From: Betaproteobacteria bacterium
GTDB lineage: Bacteria; Pseudomonadota; Gammaproteobacteria; Burkholderiales; SG8-39
Reading direction: 5' to 3'
Length of the DNA stretch: 61,179 nt
Assembly: GCA_947476535.1 (NCBI GenBank)
Contig: CANJRC010000011.1
Coordinates: forward strand, 1 to 61,179
Positions 17,911 through 26,850 of the stretch are shown piece by piece (position 1 is the first letter of the stretch; every line of letters begins with the position of its first letter). A model generated the notes under the pieces. That model made no database searches. It was not told the origin of the DNA and was given only the letters and a program-made list of their open reading frames with translations. The position numbers and the translations under genes are program-made.

Positions 17911-18651
17911 TCAGGCGGCCACTGTCAACGCATCTTCCGGGTATTGCAGCGCCAGTACTTCAAGACCTGCCGCGCTGCTTTGAACCTGGAACGGCTCTTC
18001 GTCCGCCGATACCCAGGCGACCGCGAGCTTTGGGTGCACCTTGCCGCCAATCAACATTTCCCCTCCCGCCACCACGTAGAAGCGTCCCGCGCTGCTGCCG
18101 TGCACGGGAGCGGGTGCGCTGGTGTTGGGCGGCACGCGCATGATCCACGCCGCCACCCCATCGGCTAGGGGCGCAATCAATTCCTCTACCGCAACGGACT
18201 CCCGGGCACGCAACTGCGCCTCGTCCGATATGGGAGGAGGGTCTACCGTGAACTGCGTCGTCTTGGCCCCGCGCCGCAACTCGCCGCGCGATTCAGGCAT
18301 GGGGAATGCGCCTTCATTGGTCACCGCGCGTAGCGTGAAATACCAGACGCCCTCCGCCCCCGCCACCAGCGGGCCATAGGGCACGCGCGCCGAGGTGTAG
18401 TGAATCGCAAAGGGCGCAATGCGATGCGCCCCGAGGAAACCGCTGCCGGCGGCGACCACCTGGAATTGCGCCTGGCCGTGGAAATGCGCCTTCAGGTCGA
18501 AATTTGCGCCCTGCTCGACCAGGAACGCCTGCGGCGATGGGCGCTGGATGTCGGGCGTGGCGATGTAGTTCGTCCGATGGCCCTGGAATATGGGCAGGTC
18601 CCGGTAAATGCGACCGCTGCGCGCCGCTTCAAGCGTGTTTGCCCTGACCAT
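17911..18651 (-). CDS. Cupin-like protein, 246 aa (paralogue of the one at 24310)
   Basis: The product has a cupin-type pattern: QAFLVEQGANFDLKAHFHGQ, then AQFQVVAAGSGFLGAHRI and a glycine/proline-rich second half. Histidines in HFH and GAHR could bind metal. A repeat of the motif occurs in the C-terminal half (PVHGSSAGRFYVVAGGEM), suggesting a bicupin. The ATG at 18651 has GGGAGG upstream, preferred to a start 45 bases earlier. An enzymatic or sensing role in a catabolic pathway is inferred only from its neighbours. The related gene at 25047 shares the same domain order. Confidence 0.65.
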   Translation of the reverse strand: MVRANTLEAARSGRIYRDLPIFQGHRTNYIATPDIQRPSPQAFLVEQGANFDLKAHFHGQAQFQVVAAGSGFLGAHRIAPFAIHYTSARVPYGPLVAGAEGVWYFTLRAVTNEGAFPMPESRGELRRGAKTTQFTVDPPPISDEAQLRARESVAVEELIAPLADGVAAWIMRVPPNTSAPAPVHGSSAGRFYVVAGGEMLIGGKVHPKLAVAWVSADEEPFQVQSSAAGLEVLALQYPEDALTVAA

Positions 18652-18898
18652 GGTTGAACCTCCCTCGCTGATGATTCGTCGTGCCCGCGCCGGCATTGCC
18701 TGCGTTGGCGAGTCTGCGCATTATGGACCGTGCCCGGACCCCGTGAAAAGCCCCGCGACATTTTCGCTTGCGCGCGACTTTGCCTGCACCAACGATCGCC
18801 ATTACACTCGTCGCCGACGCCGATGACACGGCATTTCCAACCGGGCCTGCCGAATCGCCTCGCCTTGCGACCTTGGCCCATGACCCTGAGGTCCCTCG

Positions 18899-19360
18899 AT
18901 GAACCTAGAAGCCACCGTCCAGGAACTGCTGGACCGCGAACACATCCGCGACACGCTGTACCGCTATGCCTCCTCGATCGACGTCAAGGACTGGGAGGGC
19001 CTCAAGCGCGTATTCGCCGACGAGGCGGCGATCACCATGGTGGGCGGCGCGCAGGCCAAGGGCCCGGAGGCCATCGCCAAGTACATCGCGCACCGCTGCA
19101 GGAAGCGCGAGTGGCAGCACCACCTCTTGAGCGTGTACCACATCGACATCCAGGGCGACGAGGCCAGCGCACTGACCTATCACACCTCACACCAGAAGAC
19201 TCAGGGCAAACCCGAGCACATCCTGCAGCTCGTGGCGCGCTACCGCGACCGGCTGCGGCGCATCGACGGGCAATGGAAGATCGTCGAGAAGAACATGGAA
19301 CTGGGGTGGTACGAGGAGCGCCTGCGCGTCTCCGGCGGCGACCTGATGGACCCCGATTGA
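18899..19360 (+). CDS. SnoaL-like nuclear transport factor 2 fold protein
   Basis: The 153-aa protein shows the typical SnoaL_4-like opening EHIRDTLYRYASSIDVKDWE, then LKRVFADEAAITMVGG and the closing strand IDGQWKIVEKNMELGWYEE. Such proteins are small dehydratases/isomerases or binding proteins in aromatic and steroid catabolism. The ATG at 18899 has GAGG upstream. It is divergent from the cupin-like gene at 18651, with about 250 bp between them. It is a distant relative of the protein at 11055. Confidence 0.78.
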   Translation: MNLEATVQELLDREHIRDTLYRYASSIDVKDWEGLKRVFADEAAITMVGGAQAKGPEAIAKYIAHRCRKREWQHHLLSVYHIDIQGDEASALTYHTSHQKTQGKPEHILQLVARYRDRLRRIDGQWKIVEKNMELGWYEERLRVSGGDLMDPD

Positions 19361-19447
19361 CCCGGAGCCTCCGACAGAAGGGCATCTGATGCAGGTAAGC
19401 GCGGGGGAACCCAGTTACGTCACTGCGCCCCTAGCGTCGTCGAACGC

Positions 19448-20056
19448 CTAGCGCAAGTCCGCCACCAGCGACAGCAGGGATTCGGCACCGACGCGCGCCT
19501 GCACCGCGCAATGGGCGTGATCGCACCCGAAAATCACTGATGCCCCACCGGCCTTCAATGCATCCCGCGCCGGCTGCGGGAACTCGAAGCGCAGGAAGTG
19601 CACGGCCGAAGTCTTCACGTCGTTCTGGCGGTCGAGATCCTCGTCGGCGATGGCGTAGAGGCGCGGTTGCCCCTGCACCTCGACGTAGATTCGATCCTCG
19701 ACTCCCTTGAGCAGCACCAGCTCCCGCTTGCGCTCCTCGACGTCCGAGTACTGAATCATCAGCGTGGCTTTCCAGTTGGTACCATCGGGCACCAACGGCG
19801 CGTAGGCGTCGATCTCCGCGCGAATGCCCTCCTCCTCGAACATGCGCTCGAGGCGCAGCATCTCCTGGATCTGGTAGCGGATGGTGCGCTCACTCTCGAA
19901 CTGCAGCGACAGGTGGTCGCCCAGCAGCACCGTGCGCAAGCGCCGATGCGCAATGAGCCCCGTCTTGCTAGTCTTTCGCCACTTGGCGTAGGCCTCCAGC
20001 GTCATGAGGTTGTCCGGCGTGATCTTTCCTGTCATTTCCATATTGGTTTCCATCAT
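19448..20056 (-). CDS. DUF3501 family protein
   Basis: The 202-aa product begins (after a few residues) KITPDNLMTLEAYAKWRKTS and contains RRLRTVLLGDHLSLQFESER and YQIQEMLRLERMFEEEGI, the hallmark blocks of DUF3501. It ends with a conserved region with two cysteines and histidines (FGCDHAHCAVQ). Members of this family are characteristically encoded next to a GlpC-like Fe-S protein, as here, often with rubrerythrin, and are thought to be linked to redox stress; the biochemical role is unknown. The gene follows the Fe-S gene by 21 bp. Two consecutive ATGs at 20056 and 20053 make the start uncertain by one codon. Confidence 0.85.
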   Translation of the reverse strand: MMETNMEMTGKITPDNLMTLEAYAKWRKTSKTGLIAHRRLRTVLLGDHLSLQFESERTIRYQIQEMLRLERMFEEEGIRAEIDAYAPLVPDGTNWKATLMIQYSDVEERKRELVLLKGVEDRIYVEVQGQPRLYAIADEDLDRQNDVKTSAVHFLRFEFPQPARDALKAGGASVIFGCDHAHCAVQARVGAESLLSLVADLR

Positions 20057-20077
20057 GTGCCCTTCACGTTCGTTGCG

Positions 20078-21427
20078 CTATTTCAATCCGTAGGCCGTGC
20101 GCACCAGACTGAGCGGATGCATCAGTTGCGGCGTGCCGAGGTCGTTGTTCTCCATGCCCTGCGCGATGTGGTGGCCGCCCAGCGGGCAGTCAGAACTGAT
20201 GTAGTCGGGCTTTGAATCATCCTTCATTGCCGCCATGGCGCGGAACACCGGCTTGCCGATCTTCATCGCCTGCTGGTGGAACTGCTTCTTCACGCCAAAG
20301 GTACCGGCATGTCCTGAGCAGCGCTCCACGCTATTGACCGTGGTCCCCGGCACGAGCTTCAGCATTTCCTCGGTTTTCTTACCCACATTCTGCACCCGGC
20401 CATGACACGGGATGTGATAGCTGACGTTACCCAGCGGCGTGGAGAAGTCGGTCTTCAGCAGGCCATCGCGCTTGCGCGCCATCAGGTACTCGAAGGGGTC
20501 GTACATTGCCTTCTTCACTGCCGCCACGTCAGCATCCCCCGGATACATAAGCGGAATTTCCTGCTTGAACATCAGTGTGCAGCTGGGCACGGCGGTCAAA
20601 ATTGCATAGCCCTCGCGTGCGTACCTGACGAGCACGGGGATGTTGGCCTCCTTGCTCGCGTTCACCGACTCGAGGTCGCCCAACTCGAGCTTGGGCATGC
20701 CGCAGCAACGCTCCTTGTCCACCACCACGTAAGGAACGTCGTTGTGATCGAGGACCTTCAGGAGGTCGTGGCCGATGCCCGGTTCGTTGTAGTTCACATA
20801 GCAGGTGGCAAAGATCGCCACCTTGCCCGGCGTGGTCGCGCCGTTGGTAACCTTCACCGTCCGCGCCGGCTGCGCGCCGGAACGGAATTTCTGCGTCGCC
20901 AGTTCGGGCAGCCACGCGTCCCGATCCACGCCGAGCACTTTCTCCATCACGGCGCGCGCGGGCCGCGTGCTGTTCACTGCATTGGCCACTTGCACCACGA
21001 CGGGAATGCCGGCGAAAGAGCCGTGCAGGTCGGTGGAGGCGAGCAGCTTCTCGGCCCCGGTGACTTCGCCCTTCTTGAACTTGATCGCCTTGGCGCGCAG
21101 CATGGTGTGCGGGAAATCCAGGTTCCACTCGTGCGGCGGCACGTAGGGACACTTGGTCATGTAGCACAGGTCGCACAGGTAGCACTGGTCGACGACCTTC
21201 CAGTAGTCCTTCTTGTCCACCGCATCCATCTCGCCCGTGGAGCCCTCGTCGATGAGGTCGAACAGGGTCGGGAACGAGCCGCACAGGCTCACGCAGCGCC
21301 GGCAGCCGTGGCAGATGTCGAAGATGCGCTCCATTTCCTTGAGCGCGGAGTCCTCGTTGTAGAAATCGGCGCTCTTCCAGTCGAGCGGATGCCGTGTCGG
21401 CGCTTCCAGTGAACCTTCGCGTGCCAT
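20078..21427 (-). CDS. GlpC-like iron-sulfur oxidoreductase with CCG domains
   Basis: The 449-aa protein has two ferredoxin-type 4Fe-4S motifs, C39-C42-C45-C49 and C82-C85-C88-C93. They are followed by two cysteine-rich CCG-type domains. The first reads FATCYVNYN...RCCGMP; the second, HIPCHGRVQ...RCSGHAGTFG, has CSG rather than CCG. This is the heterodisulfide-reductase HdrD/GlpC architecture, moving electrons between a flavoprotein and a quinone or thiol acceptor. It forms a two-gene unit with DUF3501. No flavoprotein partner is adjacent, so its electron donor is unknown. Confidence 0.88.
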   Translation of the reverse strand: MAREGSLEAPTRHPLDWKSADFYNEDSALKEMERIFDICHGCRRCVSLCGSFPTLFDLIDEGSTGEMDAVDKKDYWKVVDQCYLCDLCYMTKCPYVPPHEWNLDFPHTMLRAKAIKFKKGEVTGAEKLLASTDLHGSFAGIPVVVQVANAVNSTRPARAVMEKVLGVDRDAWLPELATQKFRSGAQPARTVKVTNGATTPGKVAIFATCYVNYNEPGIGHDLLKVLDHNDVPYVVVDKERCCGMPKLELGDLESVNASKEANIPVLVRYAREGYAILTAVPSCTLMFKQEIPLMYPGDADVAAVKKAMYDPFEYLMARKRDGLLKTDFSTPLGNVSYHIPCHGRVQNVGKKTEEMLKLVPGTTVNSVERCSGHAGTFGVKKQFHQQAMKIGKPVFRAMAAMKDDSKPDYISSDCPLGGHHIAQGMENNDLGTPQLMHPLSLVRTAYGLK

Positions 21428-21759
21428 GCCATTTCCCTTTGTAATTCAATGTTCGCCGACCCTCGGCCGGATGCCATTCCTGCCTCGCCAGTGTACTCGC
21501 TCGTCACCACAACGCCGCTCGGGTACCTGCCCATTCCTGCCACAAGCACCATCGAGGCATTGCCGCGAATTGTAGTGACCGACCATGGCATTGAAAAGTT
21601 CGTTCTTTCTATCGCCCGCATAGTCCATTCCTATCACTGGGCCGGCGCAGCGCGCACGGATACCTCGGACAGCCGGCCCGTTAAGCAATCTGCAGGCGCG
21701 TAGAATGGTCTCGGGTAGTCCCGCCGGCACCGGCGGGCGCGAAGCCCCAGGGGTCGACC
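21428..21759. other. Divergent intergenic region, no gene seen
   Basis: About 330 bp between the leftward Fe-S gene and the rightward lipoprotein gene. Both promoters are expected here. Long antisense-looking frames run through it but have arginine/tryptophan-rich shadow composition and no start signals. I see no rubrerythrin remnant and no clear hairpin. Confidence 0.5.
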
Positions 21760-22122
21760 ATGCGGTTACTGATTGCGCTTCTCTCCTGCAGCCTGCTTGC
21801 CGGTTGCGGCACCTGGGTGAATTCAGGTGACCCCACCGCCAGCGTCGCTGAACCGATGCGACTGTGCGAGGCACAGTCTTTCGCGAAACATCCACCGCAG
21901 TATGCATGGGGCGCGCCTTTCTCGGGGTATCCCTGGGGCCCCACCACATGCTTCACAACTGCCGGTGGCGTCGTCTGCCAGCCCTTTCCGTCCTTGCGCG
22001 AATGGCCCGGTGCGTTCGACATGAATGCCTCGGCGCGCCGATGGGCGACGCGCGAATGCCTGAATGAGCACGGCTGGACCTGGGTGCCGAATTCCCAGGC
22101 CACGCCGGCTTCATCTCACTAG
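21760..22122 (+). CDS. Small lipoprotein, unknown function
   Basis: The 120-aa product has a lipoprotein signal peptide, MRLLIALLSCSLLAGC, with the lipidated cysteine at C16. The mature part contains cysteines in LCEAQS, TTCFTT, VVCQPF and ECLNEH, suggesting disulfides, and a Tyr/Trp/Pro-rich middle. It is probably anchored in the outer or inner membrane facing the periplasm. Its last four bases overlap the 3' end of the convergent SDR gene. No family is recognised. Confidence 0.75.
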   Translation: MRLLIALLSCSLLAGCGTWVNSGDPTASVAEPMRLCEAQSFAKHPPQYAWGAPFSGYPWGPTTCFTTAGGVVCQPFPSLREWPGAFDMNASARRWATRECLNEHGWTWVPNSQATPASSH

Positions 22123-22820
22123 CCCCACACCTCGCCGCTGAAATTCACCCACTGGCCGGTAGTCTCCAGCGTCAATTCGGCGATGCGCGGGTAGAGCCGC
22201 TCGGCCGCGGCCACGGGTGAAGGCAGCGTGTCGGGGGCCGTGGTGATTCGGCCCGCGGCAAAAATGCGCTTCATCAGGTCGGTGTTGACCGCCCCCGGGC
22301 TGACGAGGCGCACTGCCACCCCCTGCGGCCGCAACTCCGCGCTCAACTGGTAAGCCATGGTGTGCAGCGCCATCTTCGACATGCGGTAGCCCCACTGGCC
22401 GGGGCTGGGCGGACTCTTGCCCGTCACGCCGCTGCCCGTGGTGATGAAGATCACCTTGGCGCCCTCATTCAGCGCCGGCGTCAGCGCGATGGCCGTGCGC
22501 ACCGAACCGAGCGCATTGACCTGGTACTCGTAGGCCATGACATCGAGATCGACCTCGGAGAGCTTGACGGCGGCGAAGGACGCGTTGAGCCCGGCGTTGC
22601 ACACCACGAGATCGAGCTTTTCCCCGCCCACGCCCGCGCGCAGCGCCGCGATCGACGCCTGGGTGGATAGGTCGATCCCGGCGACAACGCGCACACCCAG
22701 CGCTTCGATTTCCGGCGTAGCCGTGCGACAGGCCGCGATGACGTCGTAGCCACGGGACTTCAGCACCGTGCACAAACCCAGGCCCAGGCCGCGCGCCGCC
22801 CCCGTCACCAGGGCCTTCAT
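22119..22820 (-). CDS. Short-chain dehydrogenase/reductase
   Basis: This 233-aa enzyme has the classical SDR cofactor motif TGAARGLGLG (6-15), NAG at 75-77, a catalytic serine near S130 and Y145-x3-K149 (YRMSK). A dinucleotide-dependent alcohol/ketone or aldehyde reduction is expected. The ATG at 22820 begins directly at the first strand; the frame opens 15 codons upstream without need. It overlaps the convergent lipoprotein gene end by 4 bp. Confidence 0.9.
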   Translation of the reverse strand: MKALVTGAARGLGLGLCTVLKSRGYDVIAACRTATPEIEALGVRVVAGIDLSTQASIAALRAGVGGEKLDLVVCNAGLNASFAAVKLSEVDLDVMAYEYQVNALGSVRTAIALTPALNEGAKVIFITTGSGVTGKSPPSPGQWGYRMSKMALHTMAYQLSAELRPQGVAVRLVSPGAVNTDLMKRIFAAGRITTAPDTLPSPVAAAERLYPRIAELTLETTGQWVNFSGEVWG

Positions 22821-22937
22821 CGCCGTGCTCCGGCGCTCGGAAGACCGAGCGATAAATACTGCCAATTTAGAAGTTCAGTAGCCAATGTACTTACCTCCTA
22901 TGGTTGAATACCGCCAAACACCTAGAGCAATCCCCAC

Positions 22938-24248
22938 TCAGGAGACGATGCCGGCGATCTCCTTTTTCGACATCCCGATCTCCGCCAGCACTTGCGCCGT
23001 GTGTTCCCCCAGTCGCGCCGCCGGGCGGCGCGTCTTGTACGCGGCGTTGCCGAACGACACTGCGCGCCGCACGTCGAGGTACTCGCCCTCGCTCGGGTGT
23101 TGCGTAGGCCGGAACATGCCCACGGCCTTCAGGTGCGCATCATCAGGCAACTCCTCCAGCCCGAGCACCGGCATGCAGGGGATGCTCACGCTGTCGCAAA
23201 AGCGCACCCACTCGGCGGTGGTGCGCTTGGGCGCCTCCGCTGCGATCATGCGATAGAGCACGTCGATGTTGGGCACGCGATCGGCGAGCTTCGCGTAGCG
23301 AGGGTCGCCCTTGAACTCGGTGCGTCCGGTAAAGTCGAAGAAGTCGACCCAGTTGCGGTCCGAGTACGGCAGGATGCAGGCGAAACCATCCTTGGTGCGG
23401 TAGGGCTTGCGCGAGCGCTCGAGGATGCGTGTGAAGCCGGCGCGCCCCAGCGGAGGCTTGAACGTGAACCCGGACATGTGCTCCACCAGCATGAACTCCA
23501 CGCTGGTCTCGAACATCGGCACCTCGATCACCTGCCCGCCGCCGCCATTCTGGCGCTGCACGATGCCGGCGAGAATGGCATAGGCGATGGCCTGCCCGGT
23601 GAGCTTGTCGCAGATCACCGAGGGCACGTAAGCCGCCGTGCCCGTCACCCGCTCGGCGAGTGAGGCAAGGCCACCACCCGCCTGGATCAAGTCGTCGTAG
23701 GCCGCCTTGTCACCGTACGGCCCCTTCGCCCCGAAGCCGTAGGCGCCGCAATAAATGATATCCGGCTTGAGCTTGCGAACGCGCGAATAGGCGTAACCCA
23801 GCGCGGCGATGGTCCGTGGCCGCAGCGCATGCACGAACACATCTGCGGTGGCGATGAGCCGGTCGAGCGCGCCCCGGTGCACCGCGTTCTTCAGGTCGAG
23901 GACGATGCAGCGCTTGTTGCGATGCAGATTGAGTATGTTGCCGGACATGCCGGGGTTCCGCATGGGCTTGTACTTGCGCATGAGGTCGCCCTCGGGCGCC
24001 TCCACCTTGATCACGTCTGCCCCCATGTCGGCGAGGATATGCGTAGCGAAGGGCCCCATCACCACGTTGGTGAGGTCGACGATGCGAATGCCGCTGAGGG
24101 GACCATGGCGGAAGCTGCGCTTTTTCGCTGCGCGCTCTTTCGCTGCGCCCTTACCTGGCGCGACGCGCCTCGCTGCGGGCACCGCTGCCGCCTTGCTTTT
24201 CGTCCGAGCCTTTTTTTTCGCGACCCGCTTTTTCACTGTACTGGGCAT
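22938..24248 (-). CDS. Family III CoA-transferase (CaiB/BaiF) with a lysine/alanine-rich N-terminal extension
   Basis: From about residue 49 the 436-aa protein matches family III CoA-transferases: GPLSGIRIVDLTNVVMGPFA, GADVIKVEAPEGD and the catalytic aspartate D185 in AYDDLIQAGGG. These enzymes move CoA from an acyl-CoA to a carboxylic acid. The first 48 residues are highly basic (VKKRVAKKKARTKSKAAA, then further KK/RR pairs), an unusual tail. The start was taken at the ATG at 24248; an in-frame ATG at 24287 would make the tail 13 residues longer. The gene lies 61 bp downstream of a cupin-like gene and is probably co-transcribed. Confidence 0.87.
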   Translation of the reverse strand: MPSTVKKRVAKKKARTKSKAAAVPAARRVAPGKGAAKERAAKKRSFRHGPLSGIRIVDLTNVVMGPFATHILADMGADVIKVEAPEGDLMRKYKPMRNPGMSGNILNLHRNKRCIVLDLKNAVHRGALDRLIATADVFVHALRPRTIAALGYAYSRVRKLKPDIIYCGAYGFGAKGPYGDKAAYDDLIQAGGGLASLAERVTGTAAYVPSVICDKLTGQAIAYAILAGIVQRQNGGGGQVIEVPMFETSVEFMLVEHMSGFTFKPPLGRAGFTRILERSRKPYRTKDGFACILPYSDRNWVDFFDFTGRTEFKGDPRYAKLADRVPNIDVLYRMIAAEAPKRTTAEWVRFCDSVSIPCMPVLGLEELPDDAHLKAVGMFRPTQHPSEGEYLDVRRAVSFGNAAYKTRRPAARLGEHTAQVLAEIGMSKKEIAGIVS

Positions 24249-24309
24249 CGATACCGCTTTCAAAATCTGTGTAGTTTTCAAACTCATCTGCGCGCGACTG
24301 GTCCTGCGA

Positions 24310-25047
24310 TCAAGATGAGTGCGCGGTCCTGGCAAACTGCAGTAAAAGCACTTCAAGGCCTGCCGGGCCGGCGACAACATCGTTTCCGCTTTCCGTCTCG
24401 GAGAGGAACACGCAGCCGAGCCGAGTCAGCATCGTGACATCGGTCTTCATTTCGCCGCCCACGACCAAACGGAACTGGCCGCCGCCGTTGGCATGCCGCG
24501 GCGCAGGCGCCGTTTGATTGGGTGGCACGCGCAGCATCCACGCACCGATGCCGTCGGGCCGCGGCTCGATCGCCACGACGCACTGCACGGCGGCGATGCT
24601 TCCCGGCGCGACATCGGGAATACCGTCACTGGTCAGGTTCAGGCGCGGACCGGGCTTCATCTGGTCCTTGGTATCGGGGAGGTAGAACGGCCGATGCGGG
24701 TCGCCCACCGCGCGCAAGGTCACGTACGACAAGCCATTGGGCCCTGCCTCCAGCGGCCCGTAGCCCGTGTAGGGATTGGCGTAGTGCACGGTGTAGGGCA
24801 CCAGTTCATGTCGGCCGATGTTGCCGCTACCCGCCACCACCACCTGGAACTGCGCTTCCACATGGTAGTGCGAACCTGCCAGCGAATGCTCGGACTGTTC
24901 GACGAGGAAAGCCTGCGGGCCGCGCTTTTCGCCGGCCGTTGAGAGAATGATGTCCGTGCGGATAGCGGTGCCATGGCTGTGCGGCAACTGCGCCATGTCG
25001 TTGAACTTGCGCGCCGGGATCCCGGCTTCCAGGGTGCCTGTTTGCAT
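24310..25047 (-). CDS. Cupin-like protein, 245 aa (paralogue of the one at 17911)
   Basis: The protein repeats the plan of the protein ending at 17911: QAFLVEQSEHSLAGSHYHVE, then AQFQVVVAGSGNIGRHELVP. A second half follows with AAVQCVVAIEPRPDGIGAWM and a histidine-bearing APRHANGGGQFRLVVGGEMK. This suggests two cupin folds. The ATG at 25047 has AAAGGA upstream. It precedes the CoA-transferase gene, so it may act in the same pathway, perhaps as an isomerase or oxygenase-like enzyme. No specific activity can be read. Confidence 0.65.
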   Translation of the reverse strand: MQTGTLEAGIPARKFNDMAQLPHSHGTAIRTDIILSTAGEKRGPQAFLVEQSEHSLAGSHYHVEAQFQVVVAGSGNIGRHELVPYTVHYANPYTGYGPLEAGPNGLSYVTLRAVGDPHRPFYLPDTKDQMKPGPRLNLTSDGIPDVAPGSIAAVQCVVAIEPRPDGIGAWMLRVPPNQTAPAPRHANGGGQFRLVVGGEMKTDVTMLTRLGCVFLSETESGNDVVAGPAGLEVLLLQFARTAHSS

Positions 25048-25259
25048 GTTTTCCTTTCTCCATCATCGATGTGTCACGGGCTAGTCTAACTGCGCCCTCG
25101 CCGACTAACAACATCGAACTCGCCTGTGGTCACGCGCTCGACCGCGTGCCGCGCTATTCACTCACCCGAAGGACACGACTGGAGGCGCTAAAGAGGCCGT
25201 CAGTTAGAATCCGGGGGGACGCATTCATTGCATTCATCCCGCCATTCCTGGAGATCATC

Positions 25260-26069
25260 GTGGGCAAGGTCGCCATCAAGAGCTTGAAGGACGCAGCGAC
25301 GGGACAGTTTCCGGCCTCAGCAGGATTGACTTGCGCTGGTGCAATCACGGTCCACGACATGGTCACGGAAACGGACGAATCCATTCACCTGCGCGTCTAT
25401 GACCTCGAGCCCGGCGCACGCATCGACATCCGGCGACCGCCCACGGGGCACGCGCTCTATCTCTGGGAAGGCAGCGTCACGGCCAATGGCGAGGCACTCG
25501 CCGCGGGTGGTGCCGTCATCGCCGAGCACGGTGGGGAAGCGACCATTATGGCCACGGGGCCAGGCGCGAAGATCGCCCATTTCCAGCGCAACCCCGCCTT
25601 CCCCGAGACGCACACCAAGGTCGGCGGTCACGTCCATGTCGTTCCGCCCGAGGGCATCGTCAAGTGCCCGGTATCCCAGTCGGATGCCGAATACGTCATC
25701 TGGGCCGACTCGAGCTGCCCGACCTGCGACCTGTGGCTGCACCAGACGCACATGCCCCGGCCCACCACGCAGGGCGGGCATCACTTTCACACCGAAGATG
25801 AAGTGGTGTTCCTGGTCGGCGGCGGCATGCGCCTGGGCAACCGCACCCTGCAACCGGGGACGTCGCTGGCGATTACCGCCAACACCATCTACGGCTTCGG
25901 CGTCCCCGAGGAAGGCACGCGCTTCGTCAACTTTCGCTGCAAGGAATCCTTCGTGGTGAGGACGAAGAAGACCAAGCCGCTGCATGCGCCGTTGAACGAG
26001 CGGGACATCCTTCGCTCGGGCGGCGCGAACCTCAGGGGGCTGGACATCGAGGTGGCAGGGGAACACTGA
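25260..26069 (+). CDS. Bicupin-domain protein
   Basis: I start this 269-aa protein at a GTG at 25260, because GGAG lies 6 bases upstream. The upstream frame continues to 25071 but looks non-coding. The first cupin (about 25-110) includes HALYLWEGSVTANGEALAAG. The second has HHFHTEDEVVFLVGGGM, an HxHxxxE-type metal-binding motif, then LQPGTSLAITANTIYGF. It contains a CPTCD sequence between the domains. Cupins of this shape are often metal-dependent dioxygenases, isomerases or sugar/acid binders. It is divergent from the cupin-like gene at 25047. Confidence 0.75.
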   Translation: MGKVAIKSLKDAATGQFPASAGLTCAGAITVHDMVTETDESIHLRVYDLEPGARIDIRRPPTGHALYLWEGSVTANGEALAAGGAVIAEHGGEATIMATGPGAKIAHFQRNPAFPETHTKVGGHVHVVPPEGIVKCPVSQSDAEYVIWADSSCPTCDLWLHQTHMPRPTTQGGHHFHTEDEVVFLVGGGMRLGNRTLQPGTSLAITANTIYGFGVPEEGTRFVNFRCKESFVVRTKKTKPLHAPLNERDILRSGGANLRGLDIEVAGEH

Positions 26070-26079
26070 ACAGCGCAAC

Positions 26080-26107
26080 GCCCGCGCTGCCTCAGGGCGA
26101 CGCGGGC
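26080..26107. terminator. Hairpin between convergent genes
   Basis: GCCCGCG at 26080-26086 pairs with CGCGGGC at 26101-26107 around a 14-base loop. It sits between the 3' ends of the bicupin and DUF1993 genes. There is no T run, so it is only a candidate for a bidirectional terminator. Confidence 0.4.
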
Positions 26108-26132
26108 CATCTCGGCACGACTGAAATAGGGT

Positions 26133-26639
26133 TTAAGGATTGCCCAAGAAGTCGCGCTTGCCGATCTCGACGCCGTTATGGCGCAGGATGGCGTAGGCCA
26201 TGCTGATGTGAAAATAGAAGTTCGGCGTCGCATGCCCCAGCAGGAATTGCATGCCCTTGTAGTGCGTTTCCTTGTCGCCGCGCTTGGTGACGATGGCCTT
26301 GTCTTCGGTGCCGTCGACCTGCGCCGGCGTGATGGCCTGGATGAACGCAATGGTCTTGGCGACGCGCGCCTTCAGCTCGGGCAGGGTTTTCTCGTTGTCC
26401 TCGAACACGGGGATGTCGATGCCGGCCAGCCGCGCCACTACACCCTTGGCGGTGTCGCAGGCGATCTGCACCTGCACGATCATGGGCAGCATGTCCGGGT
26501 ACAGGCGATAGTTGGTGAGCGTGGCGCCGTCGATCTTTTTCGCCTCGACATGGGCCTGAGCCTTTTCCAGAATGTTGGACAGGTTGCCGAGAATGTTGAC
26601 GAAGCGCGGAACGCTCGCCTGGTACATGGAAATGGTCAT
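26133..26639 (-). CDS. DUF1993 family protein
   Basis: The 168-aa product begins MTISMYQASVPRFVNILGNL, the characteristic opening of DUF1993. It continues with YRLYPDMLPMIVQVQIACDT and ends YFHISMAYAILRHNGVEIGK. The fold is a DinB/YfiT-like four-helix bundle in the family; metal ligands are not conserved obviously here. The ATG at 26639 is the family start; the longer frame upstream is not typical. Function unknown. Confidence 0.85.
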   Translation of the reverse strand: MTISMYQASVPRFVNILGNLSNILEKAQAHVEAKKIDGATLTNYRLYPDMLPMIVQVQIACDTAKGVVARLAGIDIPVFEDNEKTLPELKARVAKTIAFIQAITPAQVDGTEDKAIVTKRGDKETHYKGMQFLLGHATPNFYFHISMAYAILRHNGVEIGKRDFLGNP

Positions 26640-26850
26640 GAAAGTCCTTGGGATGAAGATGTTGCCGCGGAGAGAATACGACTTCGCGCGGGAGGGGATG
26701 CAGGCGATCGCCGCCTGCCGGATAAAACGGTCAAATGCCGGACCTGCCCAATGAATACTGCAGGGCGCTGCGTCTGGCAACCGCATGATAGGTTGAACTG
26801 GACGGGATTGGCGGAGTATTTACCGCCGTTCGCTACCCCTGGGTGAGGGG

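Noticed and set aside
21446-21949. A 167-codon minus-strand frame across the Fe-S/lipoprotein spacer
   Set aside because: It is antisense to the lipoprotein N-terminus, which has a clean lipobox, and contains no recognisable feature.
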